64,000 nucleotides of DNA, from the NCBI GenBank assembly GCA_020161355.1, contig JAIUOF010000008.1, positions 62,001 to 126,000 on the forward strand, given 5' to 3'. Position numbers and translations under genes: made by a program. Numbering within the stretch: the first letter of the stretch is position 1; each line of letters opens with the position of its first letter. Positions 8,429 through 16,161 of this stretch are shown here, in pieces. The stretch comes from Bacteroidota bacterium (GTDB lineage: Bacteria; Bacteroidota; Bacteroidia; Cytophagales; Spirosomataceae). The notes beneath the pieces are model-generated. The model saw only the letters and a list, made by a program, of their open reading frames with translations. It searched no databases and was not told the DNA's origin.

Positions 8429-9817
8429 ATGTATCCAATTATTACATTATCCATAACCGGTCTTTTGACACTGTTTTTGGGACTTAACTCAAACCGCAAG
8501 GCATTATTACCTTTTTCCATTTTTGGTTTATTAATAGCTGTGGCAAGCAATTTTTTAGACTGGAATAAACCAGGCTTATATTTTAATGATATGCTGGCCA
8601 TAGACAACCTTGTTTTGGTTGTACAGACCATACTGCTTTTTTCTGCACTTCTCATTGTTGGAATCAGTGATGGGCAATTCGATGAGCATGCAAGCCCTGC
8701 TGAATATTATGCTTTGATTCAATTTACTGTAATTGGGGCATTGATTATGGTGTCATTTAAAAGCTTTATCATGCTTTTTGTGGGTCTTGAGATTCTTTCG
8801 GTAGGTTTATATATTCTGGCAGGGGTTGATAAAAGAAATCTCAGAGGAAATGAATCAGCGTTGAAGTATTTTCTGATGGGTTCCTTTGCAACCGGGATTT
8901 TGCTTTTTGGTATTGCAATGTATTATGGAGCAACAGGCTCATTTGATATCGATGGAGGCTTAAGTATGGCAGGAAGATTACCAGAGGGTAAAATTTTCTT
9001 TTATATAGGTATTTCATTTATTCTGGTAGGAATGCTTTTCAAAATTTCGGCTGTTCCTTTCCATTTCTGGACAGCGGATGTTTATCAGGGTTCTCCGACC
9101 ATTTTTACGGGGTATATGGCAACTATAGTAAAAACGGCCGGCATTTTTGCAATTCTTAAACTAACATTGAGTACTTTCTCCGGAGAATACCCTTTCTGGT
9201 CAAAAATATTAATGGTAGTAATAGTTTTGAGCCTGATGGTAGGAAACATCGCAGCCGTATATCAAAGCAATGTGAAGCGGATGCTCGCGTTCTCCAGTAT
9301 CTCACAAGCTGGGTTTATGTTGTTAAGTCTTCTTGGGCTCAATTCGCTCAGTTATGGAAATCTGGCTTATTATTCATTGAGTTATGCTTTGGCAACTGTT
9401 GGCTCTTTTGGAGTGTTATTAATATTATCCAACCAGGTATTGGAAAATGGACGCCCTAAAGAAGACTTTGAGGTCTTTAATGGATTAATGAAAAGGCAAC
9501 CCGCTTTGGCAATTGTTTTAATAGTTTCTATGATTTCATTGTCCGGAATTCCGCTAACGTCCGGTTTCTGGAGTAAGTTTTTTGTTCTGAATGATGCAGC
9601 GGGTAGAGGTTATGTTTGGTTGCTTGTATTTGGAGTGATAATGTCGGCGGTTTCATTATATTTTTACTTTAAGCCTGTCAGAGCCGTATTTAAAGAGCCA
9701 AACCCCGGTCATGAGCATATTGAATTAAGGAAATTGCCTAAACTTTTATTACTGGCAACTGCGATTTTGACGGTGATACTTGGTATAGCTCCTAATATTT
9801 TCAGAGGCCTATTTTAA
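8429..9817 (+). CDS. nuoN: NADH-quinone oxidoreductase subunit N
   Basis: 462 residues, a polytopic membrane protein of the antiporter-like family. Signatures are 'FVGLEILSVGLYILAG', 'GMLFKISAVPFHFWTADVYQGSPT' and 'AFSSISQAGFMLLSL'. It is the third antiporter-like channel of complex I and the last gene of the nuoKLMN run. After it come about 120 bp of very A+T-rich DNA without a clear hairpin terminator, then the promoter of a small lipoprotein gene. Confidence 0.96.
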   Translation: MYPIITLSITGLLTLFLGLNSNRKALLPFSIFGLLIAVASNFLDWNKPGLYFNDMLAIDNLVLVVQTILLFSALLIVGISDGQFDEHASPAEYYALIQFTVIGALIMVSFKSFIMLFVGLEILSVGLYILAGVDKRNLRGNESALKYFLMGSFATGILLFGIAMYYGATGSFDIDGGLSMAGRLPEGKIFFYIGISFILVGMLFKISAVPFHFWTADVYQGSPTIFTGYMATIVKTAGIFAILKLTLSTFSGEYPFWSKILMVVIVLSLMVGNIAAVYQSNVKRMLAFSSISQAGFMLLSLLGLNSLSYGNLAYYSLSYALATVGSFGVLLILSNQVLENGRPKEDFEVFNGLMKRQPALAIVLIVSMISLSGIPLTSGFWSKFFVLNDAAGRGYVWLLVFGVIMSAVSLYFYFKPVRAVFKEPNPGHEHIELRKLPKLLLLATAILTVILGIAPNIFRGLF

Positions 9818-9939
9818 GAAAAATTTAAACTAAATGCAGTTAAATCTTTGATAAAGTCTTTTAAAAATTGCATTATATTTATTTTTTATATAAAATATGA
9901 AATAAATTTAAGTATAATTTTAAGAATTTTTTAAGAATA

Positions 9940-9972
9940 TTTGCACTGATTCTTAAAACCTACTTAAATTTG
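9940..9972 (+). promoter_or_regulatory. Strong Bacteroidota promoter
   Basis: TTTG (9940-9943), 21 nt, TAAATTTG (9965-9972). Both elements match the consensus. Transcription would begin near 9979, so the coding start downstream at 10006 is the right one and earlier in-frame codons are not used. Confidence 0.8.
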
Positions 9973-10005
9973 CAATGTCTTATAACAATAAACAATCTAA
10001 TAGAA

Positions 10006-10188
10006 ATGAAAAAAGTATTTGGAATTTTGTTCGTTGCTGGTATGGTAGCTTTTGCTTCTTGTACTTCTGCTACTGAGGCTACTGAAGAAGCTGCTGCTGT
10101 TGTTGATTCAGCTGCTGCTACTGTTGATTCAGCTGCTGCTACTGTTGATTCAGCTGCTACTGCAGTTGTTGATTCAGTTGCAAAATAA
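10006..10188 (+). CDS. Small Ala/Val-rich heptad-repeat lipoprotein
   Basis: A 60-residue protein beginning 'MKKVFGILFVAGMVAFASC', a compact lipoprotein signal peptide with the lipidated Cys at residue 19. The mature part is only about 41 residues and is built from a seven-residue unit, VDSAAAT, repeated with small changes. The period of seven, with Val and Ala at set positions, suggests one amphipathic helix that could form a coiled coil, in the manner of small Lpp-type lipoproteins. That comparison is by architecture only. A strong promoter and a strong terminator bracket the gene, so a high level of expression is likely. No known family recognised. Confidence 0.75.
   Translation: MKKVFGILFVAGMVAFASCTSATEATEEAAAVVDSAAATVDSAAATVDSAATAVVDSVAK
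10105..10167 (+). repeat. Three tandem 21-bp units
   Basis: Unit begins GATTCAGCTGCTGCTACTG. Copies at 10105-10125 and 10126-10146 are identical; the third (10147-10167) differs slightly. They encode the heptad repeats of the small lipoprotein. Repeat-number change by slippage would keep the frame. Confidence 0.9.
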
Positions 10189-10212
10189 TTTAGCGAGCAA
10201 CAAAGAAATTAA

Positions 10213-10242
10213 GCCTTATCTTTACGGTAAGGCTTTTTTTTT
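10213..10242 (+). terminator. Intrinsic terminator after the small lipoprotein gene
   Basis: Stem GCCTTA / TAAGGC (10213-10218, 10228-10233) followed by nine Ts. It ends only 10 bp before the start codon of the M16-like gene. Confidence 0.88.
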
Positions 10243-10252
10243 ATTTTAATTT

Positions 10253-11509
10253 ATGCTAGATCGTAGTATCGCTCCCTATTCTTCTTCTATTTCAAGTATT
10301 CAGTTGCCATCTTTATCATCGGTTTCTTTGACAAATGGCATAAAAATTCACCATTTAATAAACCCTAGTTTACAGGTATTCAGGCTCGAAATTATTTTTT
10401 CTGCCGGTTCATATTTTGGAGAAAAATTTGGACAATCTTTTTTTGTGTCCAAAACCTTAAATCTGGGAACCAGTAAAAAATCAGCCAAAGAAGTTGCTGA
10501 GGAGTTTGAAAAACTTGGTGGATTTCTAGAAATTAGTCAGAATCTGGAAAGGTTAAATATCACACTTCATGGCTTGTCGGCATTCTTTAAAGAACAGGTT
10601 GATAATCTGCTAGAAATAATTGCGGGTCCAACATTTCCTGAAGATGAGCTAAAAGTTCAAAAAAACATTTCGAAACAAAGCCTGATGGTAAACCTTGAAA
10701 AGACTTCGTTTGAGGCTAACCGCATTTTTCGCTCCGGATTGTATGGAGATCATGTGTTTGGAAAATCGCTTGGTTTTGAGGATATAGATGAAATAGAAAG
10801 AAATGATTTGATTAGTTTCTTTGAAAAGAACATCAGGAATTCAGGATTCGAAGTATTTATTTCAGGAAATTTCACCGAAGCAGATATCGAATATGTTTCT
10901 GGGCAACTAAAATGTTTTAACATAATTCCGCGAACCAAAGAAGTTGTTACTCCCGGAGTTTTCCAAAAGTTTAAAGATCGGATAGAGAAAGAAGGCAATA
11001 TTCAATGTTCATTGAGGCTGGGTAAAAGAATGATAAACCGAAAGCACCCGGATTTTTATAAGTTTATGGTCACCAATACAATCCTTGGGGGGTATTTTGG
11101 TAGCCGTTTGATGAAGAATATCAGAGAAGAGAAAGGTTTAACATATGGAATTTCTTCGGTTTTGACTCCGATGGGAGCAGATGGTATCTGGAATATTGGG
11201 GCTGATGTCAATAAAGATAATCTGGATTTGGCAGAGATTGAAATTGAAAAAGAAATAGCAAATCTAAAAGAAAAGGGAACAAATGCCAACGAATTGAATT
11301 TGGTCAAAAGTTATATTAACGGCTCGATTCTAAATAGTATGAATACTGTTTTTGAGGCTATGGATAAACATAAAGCATTGATTTTTGAAGGTCTTCCTAT
11401 TGGTTTTTATGATGATTTGATAGATAAAATATTAGAAGTCAAAGAAAAAGATGTGCTGGAAATTGCAAACAAGTACTTTGATGATTACTCGATTGTAATT
11501 GTTGGTTAA
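10253..11509 (+). CDS. M16-family peptidase homologue lacking the zinc motif
   Basis: A 418-residue protein with the two-domain fold of M16B (pitrilysin/processing peptidase) proteins. 'SLTNGIKIHHL' opens the first beta-sheet and 'NIREEKGLTYGISSV' carries the Arg/Tyr pair of the second domain. The position where active members have HxxEH reads 'GEKFGQSFFVSK', with neither His nor Glu, so it is probably the non-catalytic partner of a zinc-bearing subunit. No such partner is adjacent. No signal peptide is seen. The 'MLDRSIAP' start fits homologues from the phylum. It is followed by ruvX at a 2-bp gap, so the two are co-transcribed. Transcription must pass the terminator just upstream or start within it. 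Confidence 0.85.
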   Translation: MLDRSIAPYSSSISSIQLPSLSSVSLTNGIKIHHLINPSLQVFRLEIIFSAGSYFGEKFGQSFFVSKTLNLGTSKKSAKEVAEEFEKLGGFLEISQNLERLNITLHGLSAFFKEQVDNLLEIIAGPTFPEDELKVQKNISKQSLMVNLEKTSFEANRIFRSGLYGDHVFGKSLGFEDIDEIERNDLISFFEKNIRNSGFEVFISGNFTEADIEYVSGQLKCFNIIPRTKEVVTPGVFQKFKDRIEKEGNIQCSLRLGKRMINRKHPDFYKFMVTNTILGGYFGSRLMKNIREEKGLTYGISSVLTPMGADGIWNIGADVNKDNLDLAEIEIEKEIANLKEKGTNANELNLVKSYINGSILNSMNTVFEAMDKHKALIFEGLPIGFYDDLIDKILEVKEKDVLEIANKYFDDYSIVIVG

Positions 11510-11511
11510 AT

Positions 11512-11916
11512 ATGGGAAGAATTCTGGCTCTTGATTTAGGTAAAAAACGCACCGGGTTGGCTGTGACAGATCCGTTGAAGATAATAGCCACCGCTTTGGA
11601 TTACGTCGAAACAGGAGGACTTATGGCCTATCTGGAGCAATATTGTGGCAAAGAGTCAGTTGAAAAAATTGTGCTGGGCTATCCCACTGATCTAAAATCA
11701 AGAGAAACAGATGCGACACAATTTGTAAAGGACTTCTTTGAAAAGCTAAAACTCAAGTTTCCAGACATTCCCGTTATCCTTCATGACGAAAGATTTACGT
11801 CAAAAATGGCCCTTCAAAGTATGATTGATTCCGGTCATACAAAAAAACAACGAAGGGAGAAGGGCAATATTGATAAAATAAGTGCAGTGATTCTCTTAAA
11901 TTCTTATTTGCAATAA
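11512..11916 (+). CDS. ruvX: Putative Holliday junction resolvase RuvX/YqgF
   Basis: 134 residues with the RNase H-like fold of YqgF. The N-terminal 'RILALDLGKKRTGLAVTDP' holds the first catalytic Asp. 'IVLGYPTDL', 'LHDERFTSKMA' (Glu) and the C-terminal 'NIDKISAVILLNSYL' (Asp) complete the active-site set. The family acts in 16S pre-rRNA 5'-end processing and is also annotated as a resolvase. It follows the M16-like gene directly and ends about 115 bp before a bidirectional terminator. Confidence 0.93.
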   Translation: MGRILALDLGKKRTGLAVTDPLKIIATALDYVETGGLMAYLEQYCGKESVEKIVLGYPTDLKSRETDATQFVKDFFEKLKLKFPDIPVILHDERFTSKMALQSMIDSGHTKKQRREKGNIDKISAVILLNSYLQ

Positions 11917-12033
11917 TCAGCTTATTTGAAAATAATATTTTCTGCTTTTAAAAAATCTTAATAGCTGATTAGTTGTGTATTTTAATACCAAGGGAATCTA
12001 ATTTGGCTTTGTTGTTTGTAAATGTGATTGAAA

Positions 12034-12064
12034 CAAAAAAAAACCGCCTTTTGAGCGGTCTTTT
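12034..12064. terminator. Terminator between ruvX and nrdA (both strands)
   Basis: Stem ACCGC / GCGGT (12043-12047, 12055-12059). On the minus strand it runs into nine Ts, a strong stop for nrdA. On the plus strand it is followed by CTTTTATTTT. Confidence 0.82.
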
Positions 12065-12099
12065 ATTTTAGAAAGAGCATTCTTTGTAAGTCGGAACCC

Positions 12100-14574
12100 T
12101 TAAGAACCACACATAACACAACCTTCAGGATCATCCAATGAACACTGCATAGCGGCGTATTTCTGTTCTTCTTCGCTCATCTGAAATGAAGCGGCGGCTT
12201 TTGCTTTAGCCTCGTTTTCTTTTGCATAAGTGTTGTAATCCAATGGTTTTTCTTCCATTTTCTCAACAACTGGTGTGGTTTCGGCGATAGCCTGGCGGTC
12301 CACAGTAAACTTAACGGCGTCAACGGCAGCTTTAGTACGTAGATAGTACATTCCGGTTTTGAGTCCGGCCTTCCATGAATAAAAATGCATAGAAGTAAGT
12401 TTTGCAAAGTTGGGATCCATCATGAAGATATTAAGCGACTGACTTTGGCAAATAAATGCACCACGGTCAGCTGACATATCAATAAGTGTTTTTTGCTTAA
12501 TCTCCCAGGCAGTTTTATAGAGTTCTTTTAAATTATCCGGAATTTCATTTATATTTTGTACAGACCCATTGGCAGCGATGAGTTTGTTTTTCATCGTGTC
12601 ATTCCACATTCCAATTTTTACCAGGTCACGAAGTAAGTGTTTGTTTACCACTACAAACTCACCTGACAATACTCTACGGGTATAAATATTAGATGTATAT
12701 GGCTCAAAACATTCGTTGTTTCCAAGAATCTGACTGGTAGAGGCGGTCGGCATTGGAGCGAGTAATAATGAGTTTCTTACCCCATTTTTAACTACTTTCT
12801 TCCTTAGTTCTTCCCAATTCCAGAGTCCTGAATCGGGCGTAACGCCCCACATATCAAATTGGAAGATACCCTGAGAAATTGGAGAACCCGCCCAGGTTTC
12901 ATAAGGACCTTCCTCTATAGCCAACTCCATCGAGGTTTCCATAGCAGCGAAATAGATTGTCTCAAAAATATCACGATTGAGTTTTTGAGCCGGTTCACTA
13001 TCAAATGGAAACTTCATCATGATAAATGCATCGGCCAATCCCTGGATACCGATCCCAATCGGTCTGTGACGTTTATTGCTTTTTTCTGCTTCCGGTACAG
13101 GATAATAATTGATATCAATTACTCTGTTGAGGTTTCTGGTAATGACTTTTGTGATTTCGTATAATTTTTGGAAATCAAAACCAAGCTCCCCTTCACCTTC
13201 TGGATTTTTTACAAATTTGGGTAGGGCAATAGATGCCAGATTACATACAGCTACTTCATCTGGTGAGGTATATTCCAGAATTTCGGTACAAAGGTTTGAA
13301 GACTTTATCGTACCCAAATTTTTCTGGTTAGATTTTTTATTTGCTGAATCTTTGAAAAGTATATAAGGTGTGCCTGTTTCTACCTGTGATTCAAGTATTT
13401 GGAACCAAAGCTCCTGTGCCTGGATGGTTTTACGAGCTTTTCCTTCAGATTCGTATTTTTCATAAAGTCTTTCAAAATCATCACCGTAGGTGTCTGCGAG
13501 ACCCGGACATTCATGTGGGCAGAATAACGACCAGGATTGATTGGCCTCCACTCTTTTCATAAAAAGGTCAGGAATCCACATAGCATAGAATAAATCCCTG
13601 GCTCTGAGTTCTTCTTTACCATGGTTCCGTTTTAGGTCAAGAAACTCAAAAACATCGGCATGCCATGGCTCAAGATATATCGCAAAAGACCCTTTTCTTT
13701 TTCCGCCTCCCTGATCTACGTATCTGGCAGTATCATTAAATACTCTCAACATAGGCACTATACCGTTTGAAGTACCATTTGTGCCTTTTATGTAGCTACC
13801 GGTAGCTCTTACATTGTGAATCGATAGACCGATTCCACCTGCAGATTGTGATATTTTTGCGGTTTGTTTTAGTGTATCATAAATCCCCTCAATGCTGTCG
13901 TCTTTCATAGTTAAAAGAAAACAGGAGGACAACTGAGGTTTCGGTGTACCTGCATTAAACAGGGTTGGTGTGGCATGTGTAAACCACCTTTCAGAAAGCA
14001 GATTGTACGTTTCGATGGCTTTTTCTATATTTTCGCCATGTATACCCACCGATACACGCATAAGCATGTGCTGGGGACGTTCTACAATTTTACCGTTTAA
14101 TTTCATCAGATACGATTTTTCCAAAGTTTTATATCCGAAATAATCATAACCAAAATCACGGTCGTAGATAATTGAAGAGTCTAGCAAGGCGGCATTTTCT
14201 TTAATTACCTTCCAGGTTTCTTTTGAAATCAGTGATGCATTTTCACCGGTTTTTGGGTCGGTGTACTGATACATCTGTTTCATGGTACCCGAAAAAGACT
14301 TTTGGGTATTTTTATGCAAATTTGAAATTGCGATACGAGCGGCCAGAGTTGCGTAGTCGGGGTGTTTTGTAGTCATTGAGGCTGCTGTTTCGGCGGCAAG
14401 GTTGTCTAATTCGGAGGTGGTTACTCCATCGTAGATACCAGAAACGACCTTCATTGCAACTTCGACGGGTTGTACAAAAACGGGGTCAAGACCATAGCAA
14501 AGTCTTTCGATTCTGGCGGTTACTTTGTCAAATTTAACAGACTCTCTTCTTCCGTCTCTTTTAATAACGTACAT
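12100..14574 (-). CDS. nrdA: Ribonucleoside-diphosphate reductase, alpha subunit (class I)
   Basis: 824 residues. The first 90 or so form an ATP-cone ('MYVIKRDGRRESVKFDKV...'), the allosteric activity site. The catalytic barrel follows, with 'PQLSSCFLL' (first redox Cys), 'SAGGIGLSIHNVRATGS', 'SSNLCTEI' (the Asn-Cys-Glu active-site triad) and 'VAVCNLASIALP' (second redox Cys). The C-terminus ends 'EGCVMCGS', the flexible CxxC tail re-reduced by thioredoxin or glutaredoxin. It makes dNTP precursors and needs a small NrdB radical subunit, which is not next to it in this window. The 363-bp leader is unusual (see the DnaA boxes and the attenuator-like hairpin). Confidence 0.96.
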   Translation of the reverse strand: MYVIKRDGRRESVKFDKVTARIERLCYGLDPVFVQPVEVAMKVVSGIYDGVTTSELDNLAAETAASMTTKHPDYATLAARIAISNLHKNTQKSFSGTMKQMYQYTDPKTGENASLISKETWKVIKENAALLDSSIIYDRDFGYDYFGYKTLEKSYLMKLNGKIVERPQHMLMRVSVGIHGENIEKAIETYNLLSERWFTHATPTLFNAGTPKPQLSSCFLLTMKDDSIEGIYDTLKQTAKISQSAGGIGLSIHNVRATGSYIKGTNGTSNGIVPMLRVFNDTARYVDQGGGKRKGSFAIYLEPWHADVFEFLDLKRNHGKEELRARDLFYAMWIPDLFMKRVEANQSWSLFCPHECPGLADTYGDDFERLYEKYESEGKARKTIQAQELWFQILESQVETGTPYILFKDSANKKSNQKNLGTIKSSNLCTEILEYTSPDEVAVCNLASIALPKFVKNPEGEGELGFDFQKLYEITKVITRNLNRVIDINYYPVPEAEKSNKRHRPIGIGIQGLADAFIMMKFPFDSEPAQKLNRDIFETIYFAAMETSMELAIEEGPYETWAGSPISQGIFQFDMWGVTPDSGLWNWEELRKKVVKNGVRNSLLLAPMPTASTSQILGNNECFEPYTSNIYTRRVLSGEFVVVNKHLLRDLVKIGMWNDTMKNKLIAANGSVQNINEIPDNLKELYKTAWEIKQKTLIDMSADRGAFICQSQSLNIFMMDPNFAKLTSMHFYSWKAGLKTGMYYLRTKAAVDAVKFTVDRQAIAETTPVVEKMEEKPLDYNTYAKENEAKAKAAASFQMSEEEQKYAAMQCSLDDPEGCVMCGS

Positions 14575-14642
14575 AGTAGTAGCGAAAAATTAATGGGTAA
14601 TGTTTTTAAAAATAAATAGTATTTTAGAATAATTCAATCTTT

Positions 14643-14709
14643 CAAAACTAGGTCAAAAAATGGACAAAAAAAATCTCTTTTTCATTTGGAAAAGAGAAAT
14701 ATCCAAATG
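14643..14709 (-). promoter_or_regulatory. Attenuator-like hairpin / pseudoknot in the nrdA leader
   Basis: On the minus strand the RNA would contain CAUUUGG (14709-14703), then stem UCUCUUUU (14697-14690), loop CCAAAUGA, stem AAAAGAGA (14681-14674), then eight Us. The stem plus U-run is a textbook terminator 100 nt upstream of nrdA. The upstream CAUUUGG is fully complementary to the loop CCAAAUG (14689-14683), so it could form an H-type pseudoknot or a competing anti-terminator. A plain terminator for thiN, 240 bp upstream, is the simple alternative. A separate -7-like element (TAGTTTTG, 14650-14643) lies just after it without a well-spaced -33. Confidence 0.5.
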
Positions 14710-14754
14710 TTATAAAACAGACAAAAATTATTGTGTCTTATTATCAATTATTTG

Positions 14755-14762
14755 CAAAAATA
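14755..14762 (-). promoter_or_regulatory. Candidate nrdA promoter -7 element, proximal
   Basis: Minus-strand TATTTTTG matches TAnnTTTG and lies upstream of the attenuator-like hairpin. No clear -33 TTTG at the proper distance. Confidence 0.35.
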
Positions 14763-14790
14763 GATTCCTTAAAAAGTGCTATTTTTAAAG

Positions 14791-14799
14791 TTATCCACA
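14791..14799 (+). promoter_or_regulatory. DnaA box (perfect, TTATCCACA)
   Basis: Exact match to the consensus DnaA box within the nrdA upstream region, about 220 bp before the start codon. Confidence 0.6.
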
Positions 14800-14868
14800 T
14801 TCGTTTTGCGAAATTTATTAATATTTTAAAATTTTAACGAAGTTTTTACTTTTTGGTATCAGTTAAGG

Positions 14869-14876
14869 CAAAAGTA
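14869..14876 (-). promoter_or_regulatory. Candidate nrdA promoter -7 element, distal
   Basis: Minus-strand TACTTTTG matches TAnnTTTG, between the two upstream DnaA boxes. The -33 region is only A/T-rich. Confidence 0.35.
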
Positions 14877-14912
14877 TAATTTTTTTTCAACTTAAAAAAA
14901 TTAAAGTTTCAG

Positions 14913-14921
14913 TTTTCCACA
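14913..14921 (+). promoter_or_regulatory. DnaA box (TTTTCCACA)
   Basis: Fits TTWTNCACA and has the same orientation as the perfect box 114 bp to the left. Confidence 0.5.
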
Positions 14922-14937
14922 TTTAATGGTCTCATTA

Positions 14938-15612
14938 TTAATCGCTACATTCCATTATCAACAAATCCCCAGACCGATACGAAATTTCCACAATTCCGTC
15001 AAAAAGGGCTTCATTGCTATTGCCATTGCGTATTCCGAGAATTAATTCTTCATTTTTTAGCTCAAATTTCAGATTGGATGTGGATAAGTGACTAACCCGG
15101 GAAATCGGTATTAAAGAGATGGGGGTTTCGGCTTTAAACCACTTTCTGAATACAGCCGGAAGGGCACCGATTGGGTATATGGTAGAGTAGTCGTCAAGAA
15201 TAGTAAGTTTTATGGTTTTCAGGTATTTTGGAAGTATGGAAATATTGGCAAATGTATGGTCCGCCCGACGCCCTGTTGCCCAAACGATATTGGCAGCAGG
15301 GAAACCTCTTTCGATCAAAAAATCTATGGCTTTTTCAAGGTCAGTTTTATCTTGATCGGGGGTGTGAATTACTTCTATCGGAAATTGTATTTTTCCCAGA
15401 TACTCTTTCTGAAAATCTATCCTGTCAAAGTCTCCAAGTATAACATCGATTTTAATTCCAAGATTTTGTACTCTTTCATAGGCTCCATCGAGGACCACCA
15501 CAAAAGGACTCCATTCAAGAAGCTGGTTCAAAAGCTCGGTTGAGCAGGCTTCACCGTTGGCAATTATCAATGCCGGTTCTTGTTTTTCTCTTACGATATG
15601 ATGCGACGACAT
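14938..15612 (-). CDS. thiN: Thiamine pyrophosphokinase
   Basis: 224 residues of the thiamine pyrophosphokinase family, which makes thiamine diphosphate from thiamine and ATP. Diagnostic stretches are 'VVVLDGAYERVQNLGIKIDVILGDFDRID' (substrate-binding Asp residues), 'HTPDQDKTDLEKAI' and 'GRRADHTFANISIL'. The N-terminus 'MSSHHIVREKQEPALIIANG' suits homologues in the phylum and fixes the start. A 10-bp hairpin lies only 9 bp upstream of the ATG. A perfect DnaA-box sequence (TGTGGATAA, 15079-15087) occurs inside the coding region and may be incidental. Confidence 0.9.
   Translation of the reverse strand: MSSHHIVREKQEPALIIANGEACSTELLNQLLEWSPFVVVLDGAYERVQNLGIKIDVILGDFDRIDFQKEYLGKIQFPIEVIHTPDQDKTDLEKAIDFLIERGFPAANIVWATGRRADHTFANISILPKYLKTIKLTILDDYSTIYPIGALPAVFRKWFKAETPISLIPISRVSHLSTSNLKFELKNEELILGIRNGNSNEALFDGIVEISYRSGDLLIMECSD
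15079..15087 (-). promoter_or_regulatory. DnaA-box sequence inside thiN
   Basis: TGTGGATAA on the plus strand is the perfect DnaA box on the minus strand. It encodes part of 'HLSTS' in thiN, so it may be fortuitous. It is listed because two further boxes lie within 300 bp. Confidence 0.35.
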
Positions 15613-15617
15613 ATTAT

Positions 15618-15647
15618 AAAAAAGCCTAATCGGGGAAGATTAGGCTT
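15618..15647 (-). terminator. Terminator between DUF5606 gene and thiN
   Basis: Perfect 10-bp stem AAGCCTAATC / GATTAGGCTT with a six-base loop. On the minus strand it is followed by TTTT. It stops 9 nt before the thiN start codon, so thiN is reached only by read-through. Confidence 0.8.
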
Positions 15648-15652
15648 GATTT

Positions 15653-16090
15653 TTATTTTTTCTCTTCTGTTTTTTCTTCTTCCTTTGGTGCCTCAAACGC
15701 TTCCGGTAAATATTGGCTGAGAATATTATACCAATTGATTATTTTTTTCACATCTGTGGCATACACTCTTTCTTTATCAAAGTCAGGCATTACTTTTCCC
15801 ATAAAGTCAAACAGGGTATTGTTGCTAGCCTCTTTGGGATTGATGTCTATTCCATCTTTATAATTCTCTCTGATGCTCATAAAGATTTCAGAAAGTGGCG
15901 TCGATTTATTGATATCTTCAGTGTAAACCGATATTTCTTTCAAAACCGAAACTTTTGAATTGGCATTGATCATTTCTTTTTTCTTCAATGCATCGAGTGA
16001 TTCGACTATAACGCCGCCACGCCCAGGTTTTAAAATTCTGAACAGACCAGGTTTTCCTGAGATATTAGCTACTTCCTGTAATAATTCCAT
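15653..16090 (-). CDS. DUF5606 family protein
   Basis: A 145-residue soluble protein matching the Bacteroidota family DUF5606. Its mark is the N-terminal 'ISGKPGLFRILKPGRGGVIVESLD', a small barrel-like module. A helical part follows ('FDFMGKVMPDFDKERVYATDVKKIINWYNIL'), then a charged tail rich in Glu and Lys. No catalytic residues are evident and the function is unknown. It precedes thiN on the same strand, separated by a strong hairpin. Confidence 0.85.
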   Translation of the reverse strand: MELLQEVANISGKPGLFRILKPGRGGVIVESLDALKKKEMINANSKVSVLKEISVYTEDINKSTPLSEIFMSIRENYKDGIDINPKEASNNTLFDFMGKVMPDFDKERVYATDVKKIINWYNILSQYLPEAFEAPKEEEKTEEKK

Positions 16091-16161
16091 GTATTATTTT
16101 TAAATTCAATTTTATAAAAACGATGCAATTTAAAGAAAATTGACCACTCAAAAAACCGAAA

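Noticed and set aside
10052..10249. Leu-rich frame overlapping the small lipoprotein
   Set aside because: It is the +1-type shadow of the GCT-rich heptad repeat (CTGCTG read as Leu) and runs through the terminator. The lipoprotein frame has the signal peptide and promoter.
14575..14937. Chromosomal origin oriC
   Set aside because: A/T-rich with two DnaA boxes (a third lies in thiN), but no origin-linked genes and too few boxes. A regulatory role at nrdA is the simpler reading.
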